Below are positions 45,019 to 53,604 of a stretch of DNA of 64,000 nucleotides, one piece after another (position 1 is the stretch's first letter; the number at the start of each line of letters is the position of its first letter). The notes beneath the pieces were generated by a model. That model was not told the DNA's origin. It worked only from the letters and a program-made list of their open reading frames with translations, and searched no databases. The position numbers and the translations under genes were made by a program. Source of the stretch: Rummeliibacillus pycnus_B (GTDB lineage: Bacteria; Bacillota; Bacilli; Bacillales_A; Planococcaceae); assembly GCF_050459865.1 (NCBI RefSeq), contig NZ_JBCMNM010000042.1, positions 60,662 to 124,661 on the forward strand, given 5' to 3'.

Positions 45019-45765
45019 ATGATCACTCTAAAAAACATCAAAAAGAACTTTGGTAAAAATGAAGTGTTAAAAGGTATAGATTTAGCGGTAGAAAAATCAG
45101 AAGTTGTTGTTATTATGGGACCAAGTGGATCTGGGAAGTCAACATTATTAAGATGTATGACTCTTTTAGAAGAAATAAATGAAGGATATATAAAAATTGA
45201 TGACATTGAGATAAATGCTGAACCAGAAAATCGACAAAGGAAAAATAAAATCAGGGCTTTGCGAAAAAGTACAGGGTTTGTTTTTCAACATTTTAATCTT
45301 TTTCCTCATAAGACGGCATTAAAAAATGTAATGGAAGGTCCAATGACTATTAAAAAGACACCTAAAGATGAAGCAAAAAAATTAGCATTGGATTTACTTA
45401 CTAAGGTTGGATTGAAAGACAAAGTAGATCTTTACCCATCTGGTCTATCTGGTGGTCAGCAACAACGTGTAGCGATTGCTCGAGCGCTTGCGATGGAACC
45501 AATAGTCATGCTATATGACGAACCAACTTCTGCTTTGGACCCAGAACTAGTTCGAGAAGTTTTACAAGTAATGAAGGATTTGGCCAAAGAAGGAATGACC
45601 ATGGTCGTTGTGACACATGAAATGGGATTTGCACGGGATGTTGCGGATAGAGTGATTTTCATGGATAACGGAGTCATTGTAGAAGAAGGAACGGCGGAAC
45701 AAATATTTAATAATCCAAATCATGAAAGAACACGTCGATTTTTGAATAGCGTTTCAAATGGTTAA
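45019..45765 (+). CDS. polar amino acid ABC transporter ATP-binding protein
   Basis: Walker A GPSGSGKST, signature LSGGQQQRVAIARALAMEP, Walker B VMLYDEPTSALDP, and the switch histidine in VVTHEMGFAR. It is 248 residues, typical GlnQ/ArtP class. Located 18 bases after the permease. Confidence 0.95.
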   Translation: MITLKNIKKNFGKNEVLKGIDLAVEKSEVVVIMGPSGSGKSTLLRCMTLLEEINEGYIKIDDIEINAEPENRQRKNKIRALRKSTGFVFQHFNLFPHKTALKNVMEGPMTIKKTPKDEAKKLALDLLTKVGLKDKVDLYPSGLSGGQQQRVAIARALAMEPIVMLYDEPTSALDPELVREVLQVMKDLAKEGMTMVVVTHEMGFARDVADRVIFMDNGVIVEEGTAEQIFNNPNHERTRRFLNSVSNG

Positions 45766-45784
45766 TAATTAGGGGGAATATCGA

Positions 45785-46939
45785 TTGAAAATTGTTGTTT
45801 TAGGTACGGGTATGATTGGTACTACTATTGTGCATGAATTAGCGAATAGCACTAAGTTTGATGAGATATTAGCTGTTGATGGATCAGAAACAAGCCTTGC
45901 TAATTGTCTAAAAACTATTCAAAATCCAAATGTATCGGGTAAGGTCGCTGCACTAGGAGAATTTGATACCGTGGTGAAAATTTTACAAGATGCGGATATT
46001 GCCATTGCTTGTTTGCCACATGCTCTTAGCTTACAGACGGTGAAAGCTGCAATTGAGGCAAAATGTAATTTAGTAGATTTAGTAGGATCGAAGTTTGAGG
46101 AGAAAGTCGAATTAGATGAATTAGCAAAATCGGCAGGTATTATTATCGTTCCTGGATGTGGTGTTGCACCCGGTATAGTTAGTTTCCTAGCTGCAAGAGG
46201 TGTAGAACTTTTGGATGAAGCAGATGAAGCAATCATGATTTGTGGAGGTCTTCCAAAGGATCCGATACCTCCACTTTGGTATCAAGTGGTATTTAGATTG
46301 GAAAGTGTTTTAGGATTATATACGAGAAATCCCGTTGCAGTTGAAGATGGAGAAATAGTGCAAATACCTCCATTTTCGGGACTAGAAAGCTTAACCTTCC
46401 CAAATCCAGTAGGTGAATGTGAAGCGATAGCATCTGATGCTCATAGTGTAGCTCATGTATTAAAGGATAAAGTAAAACGAATATATGAAAAGACAGTACG
46501 ATACAAAGGGCATTTTGAAAAAATGAAAGTCTTATATGAACTTGGCTTTTTAGATGAGAATCCTGTCGAGGTTGATGGCCAACTTATAACTCCTAAACTT
46601 TTAGCCATGAAATTGCTTGAGCCAAATTTAAAAGGTAAATCAAAAGAGGATATTACCGTTTTACGTGTCATGGTAAAAGGTAGAAAAGACAATCAAGAAC
46701 TAACATTAAAATGGGAAATGATAGATTTATATGATAATGAGAGAAATATTACCTCTATGGCTAAAACAACTGGTTTCCCAGCTGTCATCATGGCTGAATG
46801 GATTGCAGAAGGCAAAATTCCGAATATTGGTGTAAATCCTCCAGAAGAATTGATTATTGGTGACTTCTTTGACCCGTTTGTCAGCGAGTTAGAAGAAAAA
46901 GGGATTAATATATCTTTTAGTCAAGAAATTTCAGGGTAG
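45785..46939 (+). CDS. saccharopine dehydrogenase / lysine 6-dehydrogenase-like oxidoreductase
   Basis: N-terminal Rossmann fold VVLGTGMIGTTIVHEL (5-20); the catalytic domain follows with VPGCGVAPGI and ICGGLPKDPIPPLWYQVVF. It is 384 residues, matching Geobacillus lysine 6-dehydrogenase. Starts at TTG 45785 after TAGGGGG, 20 bases behind the ABC ATPase, so its substrate is probably the imported amino acid. Lysine is the leading candidate; related basic or amino-dicarboxylic acids are alternatives. Confidence 0.75.
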   Translation: MKIVVLGTGMIGTTIVHELANSTKFDEILAVDGSETSLANCLKTIQNPNVSGKVAALGEFDTVVKILQDADIAIACLPHALSLQTVKAAIEAKCNLVDLVGSKFEEKVELDELAKSAGIIIVPGCGVAPGIVSFLAARGVELLDEADEAIMICGGLPKDPIPPLWYQVVFRLESVLGLYTRNPVAVEDGEIVQIPPFSGLESLTFPNPVGECEAIASDAHSVAHVLKDKVKRIYEKTVRYKGHFEKMKVLYELGFLDENPVEVDGQLITPKLLAMKLLEPNLKGKSKEDITVLRVMVKGRKDNQELTLKWEMIDLYDNERNITSMAKTTGFPAVIMAEWIAEGKIPNIGVNPPEELIIGDFFDPFVSELEEKGINISFSQEISG

Positions 46940-47047
46940 TTTTTTGCCTCAGTATTTATTGATAACTATGGATTAGGATAGTATGGAAGTTTAATTGAGA
47001 ACAACTGCATATTCAGCATTCAAGATAAATAAGAATGTAATAATTAA

Positions 47048-47073
47048 GGACTCCACCGGGGGGGTCTTTTTTA
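47048..47073 (+). terminator. terminator of the amino acid operon
   Basis: GGACTCC pairs with the GGGGTC arm (one G-T pair), followed by TTTTTT. Confidence 0.7.
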
Positions 47074-47138
47074 TAGATAAATAGCCGTTCTATTTTTAGT
47101 TATACGTTAATAATGCTGCAATTAAGGGGGGAGGAGTC

Positions 47139-47639
47139 ATAAGAAGAGAAGCTGTTATAGATGGTGATTATCGTTATTCTTTAATAAGAGAATGGGACGA
47201 TTCAAATCCAGCAAGAGTAGCCTTTGTATTACTAAATCCGAGCACTGCGGATGGTATTGAAGATGACCAAACCACTAAAGTATGTATTGAATTTGCAAAG
47301 AGATGGGGATATGGTTCACTTGAGATTGTAAATCTGTTTGCTTTTCGAGCAACTGATCCTAATAAATTGAAGATCGAGAAGGACTTTTACAAAATAGTGG
47401 GGGAATATAATTATTCTTACATTAAAAATGCCTTAGAAAGGGCAAATAAGATTGTTGTTGCTTGGGGGAAACATGGGAAAATTCAAAAACGTAATATGGA
47501 TGAATCCCTAAAAAACTTGTTTTCAAACTTTCAGCTGTACTGTTTCAGAGAAATTGCTAATCATCAACCAAAACATCCTCTAGGGGTGAATTATAATACT
47601 TCATTAATAGAATATAAATTTTATAAGAAATCTGAATGA
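47139..47639 (+). CDS. DUF1643 protein with a non-canonical start
   Basis: The frame reads IRREAVIDGDYRYSLIREWD from 47139, then AFVLLNPSTADG and VVAWGKHG, the conserved pattern of DUF1643, to TGA at 47637-47639. AAGGGGGGAGGAG sits directly upstream, but the codons at the expected start are GTC (47136) and ATA (47139), and the next ATG in frame is at 47367, deep in the domain. A start at ATA, or a mutated GTG/ATG, is inferred. About 166 residues; function unknown, small-molecule or nucleic-acid roles have been suggested. Confidence 0.7.
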   Translation: MRREAVIDGDYRYSLIREWDDSNPARVAFVLLNPSTADGIEDDQTTKVCIEFAKRWGYGSLEIVNLFAFRATDPNKLKIEKDFYKIVGEYNYSYIKNALERANKIVVAWGKHGKIQKRNMDESLKNLFSNFQLYCFREIANHQPKHPLGVNYNTSLIEYKFYKKSE

Positions 47640-47780
47640 CATATATAACTTCGAATTAAGAAAAGAAAAAAAGTGTCCTAATATTAAACGGAACAAATAC
47701 TTACTATAATAAATTTTAAGAAAACTTGGTACTTAAGCTCAGAAGGGTTACTTAGCGTATAAGCAGAAAATCCCTTGATG

Positions 47781-47832
47781 GAACCAACTATCTACTTGAC
47801 CGTTCGATGTATCTACATCGGCGGTCTTTTTA
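47781..47832 (+). repeat. dispersed terminator-like repeat, copy 2
   Basis: GAACCAACTATCTACTTGAC, then CGTTCGATG, TATCTA, CATCGGCGGTC, TTTTTA. Pairing of GACCG..CGATG with CATCG.CGGTC makes a firm hairpin with a T-run. Matches 365-416. Confidence 0.6.
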
Positions 47833-47900
47833 GATGCGGCTAATCCAATATTCAATTGTAATCCAACAGTGAATCATACTTTGAATATTCAAGAGTGAAC

Positions 47901-47994
47901 TTCCGCGATTTCAGAACAAATTTCCGCGTTTTTGGATGAAAGTTCCGCGATTCTAGTCCATACTCCCGCAATTTTCCAAATTATATCCGCGAAT
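47901..47994. repeat. five CCGCG motifs at exact 21-base spacing
   Basis: CCGCG/CCGCA occurs at 47903, 47924, 47945, 47966 (CCGCA) and 47987, each embedded in TTCCGCGATT-like sequence. The spacers between motifs are otherwise variable. Confidence 0.7.
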
Positions 47995-48397
47995 ACATCA
48001 TTTTAAGTCCTACCTTAGAACAAATCTCATAATTCTTCCATATAAAAAGAAACTGTCTTTTTAAAGTAGCAAAATTTAGAGATTTTTTGTCTATTAAACA
48101 AGATCAAAATCCAGCTACAAGTCTCCTGTTTTATTAATGTTCTTATTTGCTAATGATTTATCCTTAATTCGTACAAAAATCTAGAATAACAACATCTAAA
48201 TCAGAACATTAAATCACCGATATTAGTTTTTCGTTCAGAAATTAGAAAATAAGGACATAAATAAACAGGATTATTGTATAAATTTTTGTCACAATTCTAA
48301 AATTTCATGATAAAATGTATTTTATAGAAATACAAAGTGTTTTCTTGGGTGGAAGACAGCATGTTTTTTGCATCAGGGGCACAGAAGGGGAAACATT

Positions 48398-49606
48398 ATG
48401 AAAAATATTCTGAAAAAGTGGAATGCGATTAGTCTAGTAAACCGTATTATTATTGGTATCATTATAGGCGTTATCGTGGCACTCGTATTCCCGAAAGCAA
48501 CATGGGTTCCAATGCTGGGCACGTTATTTGTAAGTGCGTTAAAGGCAGTTGCCCCAGTATTAGTTTTATTACTCGTAATGAATGCGATTGCGGGACATAA
48601 AAGTGGCCAGAAAACGAATATGAAAACGATCGTTATTCTTTATGCCGTTGGTACATTTTTAGCGGGATGCGTAGCAGTCATTGCGACAACAATCTTCCCA
48701 GTTCAATTAACATTAAAACCAAGTACAGGTGAGTTAAAACCACCTGGTAGCGTTGGGGAAGTAATTCAAACACTTCTTCAAAATGTTGTTGCAAATCCAG
48801 TAGATGCATTAATGAATGCCAACTATATCGGTATTTTAGCTTGGGCAATCGTATTAGGGGTAGCGCTTAAGCATGCAAGCGATTCAACAAAAGGTGTGCT
48901 AGTAAACTTTTCAGATGCCATCTCAAAGGTTGTACAATGGGTTATTAACCTAGCACCAATTGGTATTATCGGTATTGTATTTGATGCTATTGTAACAAAT
49001 GGATTTTCGTCATTACTTGAATATGGACGACTACTTATTATATTAGTAGGCTGTATGTTATTTATCGCATTAGTGGTAAATCCATTAATCGTCTTTGTTG
49101 CAGCACGTAGAAATCCATATCCACTTGTATTTACAGCATTAAAAGAAAGTGGGATTACAGCATTCTTCACTCGTAGTTCTGCCGCGAATATCCCAGTAAA
49201 TATTAAGCTTTGTGAAAAATTAGGTTTAGATAAAGATACATATGCTGTATCAATTCCACTAGGATCTACGGTTAATATGGCGGGTGCAGCGGTTACGATT
49301 TCCGTGTTGACATTAGCAGCAGCACAAACGTTAAATATTCATGTAGATATTCCAACAGCTATTATTTTAATGGTGGTATCAGCCGTTTCTGCTGCAGGGG
49401 CTTCAGGTGTTGCAGGTGGTTCATTACTTTTAATTCCATTAGCTTGTAGTTTATTCGGGATTCAAAATGATGTTGCAATGCAGGTTGTTGCAATCGGCTT
49501 TATCATTGGGGTTATCCAAGACTCTTGTGAAACAGCGCTGAACTCTTCATCAGACGTAGTCTTTACAGCAGCAGCACAATATGCGAATGAACGTAAAAAT
49601 AAATAA
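48398..49606 (+). CDS. sstT: sodium/serine-threonine symporter SstT
   Basis: It is a 402-residue DAACS-family transporter. Diagnostic segments are FTRSSAANIPVNIKLCEKLGLD (hairpin loop 1), PLGSTVNMAGAAVTISVLTL, SAAGASGVAGGSLLLIPLAC and IGVIQDSCETALNSSSDV. SstT imports serine and threonine with sodium. ATG 48398 follows AGAAGGGG; the in-frame extension to 48368 lacks a site. Confidence 0.92.
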   Translation: MKNILKKWNAISLVNRIIIGIIIGVIVALVFPKATWVPMLGTLFVSALKAVAPVLVLLLVMNAIAGHKSGQKTNMKTIVILYAVGTFLAGCVAVIATTIFPVQLTLKPSTGELKPPGSVGEVIQTLLQNVVANPVDALMNANYIGILAWAIVLGVALKHASDSTKGVLVNFSDAISKVVQWVINLAPIGIIGIVFDAIVTNGFSSLLEYGRLLIILVGCMLFIALVVNPLIVFVAARRNPYPLVFTALKESGITAFFTRSSAANIPVNIKLCEKLGLDKDTYAVSIPLGSTVNMAGAAVTISVLTLAAAQTLNIHVDIPTAIILMVVSAVSAAGASGVAGGSLLLIPLACSLFGIQNDVAMQVVAIGFIIGVIQDSCETALNSSSDVVFTAAAQYANERKNK

Positions 49607-49624
49607 GATATAAAAAGAGTTTTA

Positions 49625-49664
49625 GGGATTGGTACCAAGGGATTGGTATCAGTCCCTTTTTTTA
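49625..49664 (+). terminator. terminator of sstT
   Basis: GGGATTGGTACC pairs with GGTATCAGTCCC (imperfect), followed by TTTTTTT. Confidence 0.75.
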
Positions 49665-49715
49665 AATGAATAACCTATTATTCATTTTTGGATATTTCTG
49701 TATTAACACCTTTTA

Positions 49716-49765
49716 TTGACATGGAAAATATTATAGTATAAATTATAGATACCAACGGTCGGTAT
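49716..49765 (+). promoter_or_regulatory. promoter and palindromic operator of the TetR operon
   Basis: TTGACA (49716-49721) is followed by TATAAATT (49737-49744) and then the 17-bp near-perfect palindrome ATACCAACGGTCGGTAT (49749-49765; only one half-site pair differs). Placement over the likely start point fits autorepression by the TetR protein encoded 18 bases downstream. Confidence 0.75.
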
Positions 49766-49782
49766 TAAAAAGGAGAATAGAT

Positions 49783-50430
49783 ATGGCGAGAAATAAATAT
49801 CCAGAACAAACTTTAGAACAAATACTATCTGTATCAACAAAACTCTTTAAAGAAAAAGGTTATGAAAAGACCAGTATTCAAGACATTATTGCCGAGTTAG
49901 GTATGTCGAAGGGAGCGATTTATCATCACTTCAAATCAAAAGAAGATATTTTAAATGCAGTAATGGATCAGCAATTTAGTTATGCAGCTCAAATGTTGGA
50001 TCACCTGATTCAAACTGTTCAGGCAACGAATGCAAGAGAAAAACTTACAAAAATATTAGATCATATTGTGGTAGACCCAAAAGCACATTCCATGGATAGA
50101 CTCTTAAGCGAACAAATAAAAAATCCCCAATTTGTTGTGAGAGGAATTAAGACAGGAGTAGATAAGGATGCACCAAATATTGCTCAAGTTATGATAGAGG
50201 GGAAAGAGGATGGATCAATCACCACAGATTTTCCTACAGAATGTGCAGAAATTTTTATATTGTTAGTGAATATTTGGATCAATCCTGTTCTATTTGAACG
50301 AAATCATGATGAAACTGTAAACCGACTAAAGTTTTTACAACAAATGATGAAAGGGTTGGGGGCCGATATTGTCAGTGATGAACTAATCGAAAAAATAGCT
50401 GAACGTTATTCTGATATTGGAGGTTACTAA
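49783..50430 (+). CDS. TetR-family transcriptional regulator
   Basis: It is 215 residues with the N-terminal DNA-binding domain ILSVSTKLFKEKGYEKTSIQ, then DIIAELGMSKGAIYHHFKSKEDIL. AAGGAGA precedes the ATG. Likely binds the ATACC…GGTAT palindrome in its own promoter. Co-directional with a DUF4097 protein and a small membrane protein, a pattern of envelope-stress type operons; ligand unknown. Confidence 0.92.
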   Translation: MARNKYPEQTLEQILSVSTKLFKEKGYEKTSIQDIIAELGMSKGAIYHHFKSKEDILNAVMDQQFSYAAQMLDHLIQTVQATNAREKLTKILDHIVVDPKAHSMDRLLSEQIKNPQFVVRGIKTGVDKDAPNIAQVMIEGKEDGSITTDFPTECAEIFILLVNIWINPVLFERNHDETVNRLKFLQQMMKGLGADIVSDELIEKIAERYSDIGGY

Positions 50431-50486
50431 CAAGATGAATCGGAATGAAATTGTTGTGAAATTAATAATGATAGGGAGATATTGAA

Positions 50487-51266
50487 ATGTTTGGCTTTAG
50501 TGAATTAACTGATAGAAAAAGAGTGTGTTATAAAGATGCGATATCTGATATTTCATTAGATTGGATTACGGGGGACATCCATATTCTTCAAAGTGAAAAT
50601 GATGAAATAAAAATTGTTCAAATAACGAATGAGAAATTTCCAGAACATCAACTTTTTCATCATAAAGTAAATAGCGGAAAGCTATATATTTCGGATGGTA
50701 GGAAAAAGAAATTAAAAATTGGATTCAATATTCATAAAACGAATTTAGAAATATATCTACCAAAAAGACAACTACATGCTATTTCTATTGATTGTACAGG
50801 AGGGAATTTGATTGTTGACGATCTAGACGCGATAACATGCAACTGTAATATAACATCTGGTAACGCTAAACTTTCAGGGAAAATGGAAGAACTAACTATC
50901 CGTGCTACCGGATGTAAAATAACCGGGGAATATCTTGATATAAAGAAACTACATTTGAAGACAACTTCTACAAAAATAGATTTTTCGGGAGAGTTTTCAG
51001 AAATGAATGTCAATTCAACGGGTAGAAGTATTATGGTAAGCTCATCAACTATGTTACAGAAAATCAAGTCGATTTCTACAGCAGCTAATGTAAAAGTAGC
51101 AATTCCAGAAAATGATGGCTTTTCATTCCATTTTAAAAAGCTTTCAGGGAATTTTAAAAGTGATTTCTCTTTAGATAAAGATAAAGATTCATATGTACAC
51201 AAAAATGGAAAAAGTGAATTCAATGCAGAGGTTAGAGGGGGATTCTTTACATTATGTAAGGCATAA
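50487..51266 (+). CDS. DUF4097-family beta-repeat protein
   Basis: Successive short beta strands with turn patterns (SIDCTGGNLIVDDL, ITSGNAKLSGKMEEL, NSTGRSIMV) form the beta-helix-like DUF4097 fold. It is 259 residues, with no signal peptide or membrane segment. Located 56 bases after the TetR gene and probably under the same promoter. Function unknown; relatives accompany PspC or liaG-type stress operons. Confidence 0.8.
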   Translation: MFGFSELTDRKRVCYKDAISDISLDWITGDIHILQSENDEIKIVQITNEKFPEHQLFHHKVNSGKLYISDGRKKKLKIGFNIHKTNLEIYLPKRQLHAISIDCTGGNLIVDDLDAITCNCNITSGNAKLSGKMEELTIRATGCKITGEYLDIKKLHLKTTSTKIDFSGEFSEMNVNSTGRSIMVSSSTMLQKIKSISTAANVKVAIPENDGFSFHFKKLSGNFKSDFSLDKDKDSYVHKNGKSEFNAEVRGGFFTLCKA

Positions 51267-51334
51267 AATATTCGTTTTTCACACCCTTCATCGCTTAAGT
51301 TTCGTTTTCAGTTAATTGATAAAGGAGAATAGTA

Positions 51335-51529
51335 ATGATGAAAGGAGAAAATTCTATGAATATACCCTTTATGGTAGGAATAGGTGTAGCTATGATCCTG
51401 TTGCTCGTTGGTATCATCGGATTAATGGCGAGCAAAAAGAAAGGTATACCAAACAAATGGGCCTTGTGGTTGATTATATTTGCATGCTGTGCGCTTGTTA
51501 GTGCAGTTATTAATTATCAATTTATATAA
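51335..51529 (+). CDS. small membrane protein, 64 aa
   Basis: Two helices (about 12-31 and 43-61) joined by a basic loop (SKKKGIPNK). Two starts have good sites: ATG 51335 (AAAGGAG upstream) and ATG 51356 (AAAGGAG upstream). Third gene in the TetR operon and followed by a strong terminator. No family recognised. Confidence 0.65.
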   Translation: MMKGENSMNIPFMVGIGVAMILLLVGIIGLMASKKKGIPNKWALWLIIFACCALVSAVINYQFI

Positions 51530-51544
51530 TCTTATATATATTTT

Positions 51545-51582
51545 CCCTCTGAAAAGGATTATTTTCAGAGGGAATTTTTTAT
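51545..51582 (+). terminator. terminator of the TetR/DUF4097 operon
   Basis: CCCTCTGAAAA pairs perfectly with TTTTCAGAGGG, followed by AATTTTTT. Confidence 0.92.
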
Positions 51583-51619
51583 TTTCAAATAATTAATTTG
51601 AAAATTTATCGTTCTTCAT

Positions 51620-51690
51620 GACAAATACACTGTCTTCAAACTTGTTTAGATAATATATTGTAATAATCTATTATGAAAGGAGGGGAATAT
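51620..51690 (+). promoter_or_regulatory. promoter region conserved between the two Cys-rich paralogues
   Basis: TGACAAATACACTGTCTT, an A/T block, TATTGTAATAAT and GAAAGGAGG align with TGACAAACACAGTGCCTT, TAAATTGTAATAAT and GAAAGGAGG upstream of the second paralogue (63341-63415) at the same distances. This should contain the promoter. A sporulation sigma factor (E or K) is possible, but no perfect -10 match is seen. Confidence 0.55.
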
Positions 51691-52131
51691 ATGGGGGTAA
51701 CTTGTCCATGCGGTGTTTTAGTAAATGCAACTAAGGTAGGCAAGAATGTCAAATTCAATGGAGTGCGTGGTACGATTACAGGGAATTTGACTTACCTAGC
51801 GAATGTTTGTGTTACAACACGTGCTGCTTCTACACTTTCTCTAGTATTTGTAGATACAGAGTCGCCAGGTACTTTTAGCTTCATGTTTACAGCTAATGAT
51901 ATCACGTCTGTTACTTGTAAAAGAGATGGACAAAACTGTGTAGTAACTGTAACAGGAACAGGATTGATTGGTTCAAGGGAATTTCCTTTTGAAGCAGTAT
52001 TTAGAGATCAAGTTGCAACAGCGGCGAATGATATTGTTCAAAGCTTTGTGATCACAGGCTTCTTCGATCAAAATGGTGCAGTGCCTGTTACACAAGGTTC
52101 AATTGTTGCTTTAGGTTGTCAAGCTTTGTAA
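51691..52131 (+). CDS. small Cys-containing beta-rich protein, neutral paralogue
   Basis: It is 146 residues beginning MGVTCPCGV, with six cysteines (5, 7, 40, 76, 83, 143), all conserved in the paralogue at 63416. Alternating short beta-type segments (VKFNGVRGTITGNLTYLANV; CVVTVTGTG; SFVITGFFDQNGAV) suggest a beta-sandwich. It has 4 Lys, 5 Arg and 9 acidic residues, so it is near neutral. No signal peptide. Start ATG 51691 follows AAAGGAGGGG. It lies 63 bases before a tandem ATP-grasp gene. I infer a spore-surface structural protein or a modification substrate. The family is not recognised. Confidence 0.75.
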   Translation: MGVTCPCGVLVNATKVGKNVKFNGVRGTITGNLTYLANVCVTTRAASTLSLVFVDTESPGTFSFMFTANDITSVTCKRDGQNCVVTVTGTGLIGSREFPFEAVFRDQVATAANDIVQSFVITGFFDQNGAVPVTQGSIVALGCQAL

Positions 52132-52138
52132 CGCTAAT

Positions 52139-52175
52139 GAAACTCTCGGTTGAAAACGATCGAGGGTTTCTCTAG
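52139..52175 (+). terminator. hairpin after the first Cys-rich gene
   Basis: GAAACTCTCG pairs with CGAGGGTTTC, followed by TCT. The left arm and its spacing from the stop codon are conserved after the paralogue (63855). Confidence 0.65.
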
Positions 52176-52194
52176 AACAGGAGGAAAATAGGAA

Positions 52195-53484
52195 ATGAAA
52201 GCTAGTAGGGGGAGGCTTAATCTATATAAAATACTATTTGCTGATGAAAAATTACAAAAACATCTTGTTGAAATCCAACTTTTATCAAAAGAATCTTTAA
52301 TAGCTATGTTAAATGTATACGAGCCAATAGTCATAAAAGCTGTATACGGTTCGGAAGAAATGAATATATTTCATAAAAATAATCAATACCATATTCAAAC
52401 AATCGACAAAATAGTAACAGTAGATGATAAAGAAGAGTTATTCTCTGCATTGAAAAATGAAACCACACAACGGTACTACATTATTCAAAAGTCACCAACT
52501 ACGAATAAACAATTACGGCAGTTTATAACAATGCAAAGAGACACGACATTATCTGAATGGTGTATAGCGAAGAAAACAAAAAAGACACGTACCACCTTCA
52601 ATTCTTTCATTTGTGAAATCTATTTTCATAAAATACGTCAGATTGCCATTCGTGCTGCTACTAAGTTGGGAGAATCGTTTCCAGATTGCTATACAATTGT
52701 TCTCGATATTGCTTGTGATAGGTATGGGAATATATGGATTTATGATTCACTCCTTCACCTTCTGAACAGTAAATGGAGCCAGTATCATGTACTAAAAAGA
52801 AAGAATTTGCTTCAAAAGTATTTGCCTAAAACAGATTTACTCACTTCAGAAACGTTTCGCGATTATTTACATCACTATAAAGCCATCATTCTGAAGCCAT
52901 GCATCGGTCAAAATGGAATAGGAGTTCTTCAAATAACGAGAAAAAATTACTCAACATATGAAATTCACGCAGGTATAAGGAAACTAAAAAAAGTGAGCGT
53001 GGATGAAGCATTTGAATATATAAAAAAGACCTATCTATCTAAAAGTGAGTATATTGTACAACGAAGGATTGCGCTAGCAACAATCAATAACAACCCGATT
53101 GATCTCCGAGTTGTTACACAAAAGGTAAGTGGAGTTTGGAAAATTACAGGTAAGATCGTAAAAGTCGCAGGCGAACAGTTTTTTATTACCAATGCTGCTC
53201 AAAAATTACTAACGTTAGATCAGGCAATAATTGATGCTAAGATACGACTAATTCATCACAAAAACTTTGACACACTGCTGAATAAGACTTGTATTCTTGC
53301 TTCAACGTTGTTGGAGGAAACCTATGGAGAGCTGAATATTATAGGTTTTGATATAGGCATAGCCAAAAGAGGGAACATATGGATTATTGAAGGTAATAAG
53401 GTACCTGATATCAAAATGTTCCATGAGTTGGAAGATAAAACAATGTATCAAACAATATTGAAGATTAGAAACGAAGAAAAATAA
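52195..53484 (+). CDS. tandem ATP-grasp protein, YheC/YheD family, first module degenerate
   Basis: Two modules align along their length. In module 1 (about 1-196) YEPIVIKAVYG, YYIIQKS and IVLDIACDRYGNIWIYDS correspond to YKAIILKPCIGQNGIG (228-243), EYIVQRR (285-291) and IGFDIGIAKRGNIWIIEG (383-400) in module 2 (208-429). Module 2 keeps the glycine loop and the metal-binding EGN. Module 1 has lost both (YDS instead of EGN), so it is probably a binding or structural domain. YheC/D relatives are linked to the spore coat of Bacilli and belong to the peptide amidoligase-type ATP-grasps. AGGAGGA precedes the ATG. The likely partner is the Cys-rich protein just upstream. Confidence 0.82.
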   Translation: MKASRGRLNLYKILFADEKLQKHLVEIQLLSKESLIAMLNVYEPIVIKAVYGSEEMNIFHKNNQYHIQTIDKIVTVDDKEELFSALKNETTQRYYIIQKSPTTNKQLRQFITMQRDTTLSEWCIAKKTKKTRTTFNSFICEIYFHKIRQIAIRAATKLGESFPDCYTIVLDIACDRYGNIWIYDSLLHLLNSKWSQYHVLKRKNLLQKYLPKTDLLTSETFRDYLHHYKAIILKPCIGQNGIGVLQITRKNYSTYEIHAGIRKLKKVSVDEAFEYIKKTYLSKSEYIVQRRIALATINNNPIDLRVVTQKVSGVWKITGKIVKVAGEQFFITNAAQKLLTLDQAIIDAKIRLIHHKNFDTLLNKTCILASTLLEETYGELNIIGFDIGIAKRGNIWIIEGNKVPDIKMFHELEDKTMYQTILKIRNEEK

Positions 53485-53604
53485 TATGAATGATCCATCA
53501 ATGGAAAAGAAGATGAAGAAACGGAAAATTCTTATTACTTTGAAAAAAATATATATTTAATGTAAATTAAATATATATCCAATTTAAAATAAGGGGGGGA
53601 ACCA

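Larger units (their letters stand above)
47640..48397. other. intergenic region with two repeat structures
   Basis: Holds the terminator-like dispersed repeat (47781-47832) and a 21-base periodic CCGCG array (47901-47994). The promoter of the sstT gene is presumably between 48280 and 48390. No gene is seen. Confidence 0.45.
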
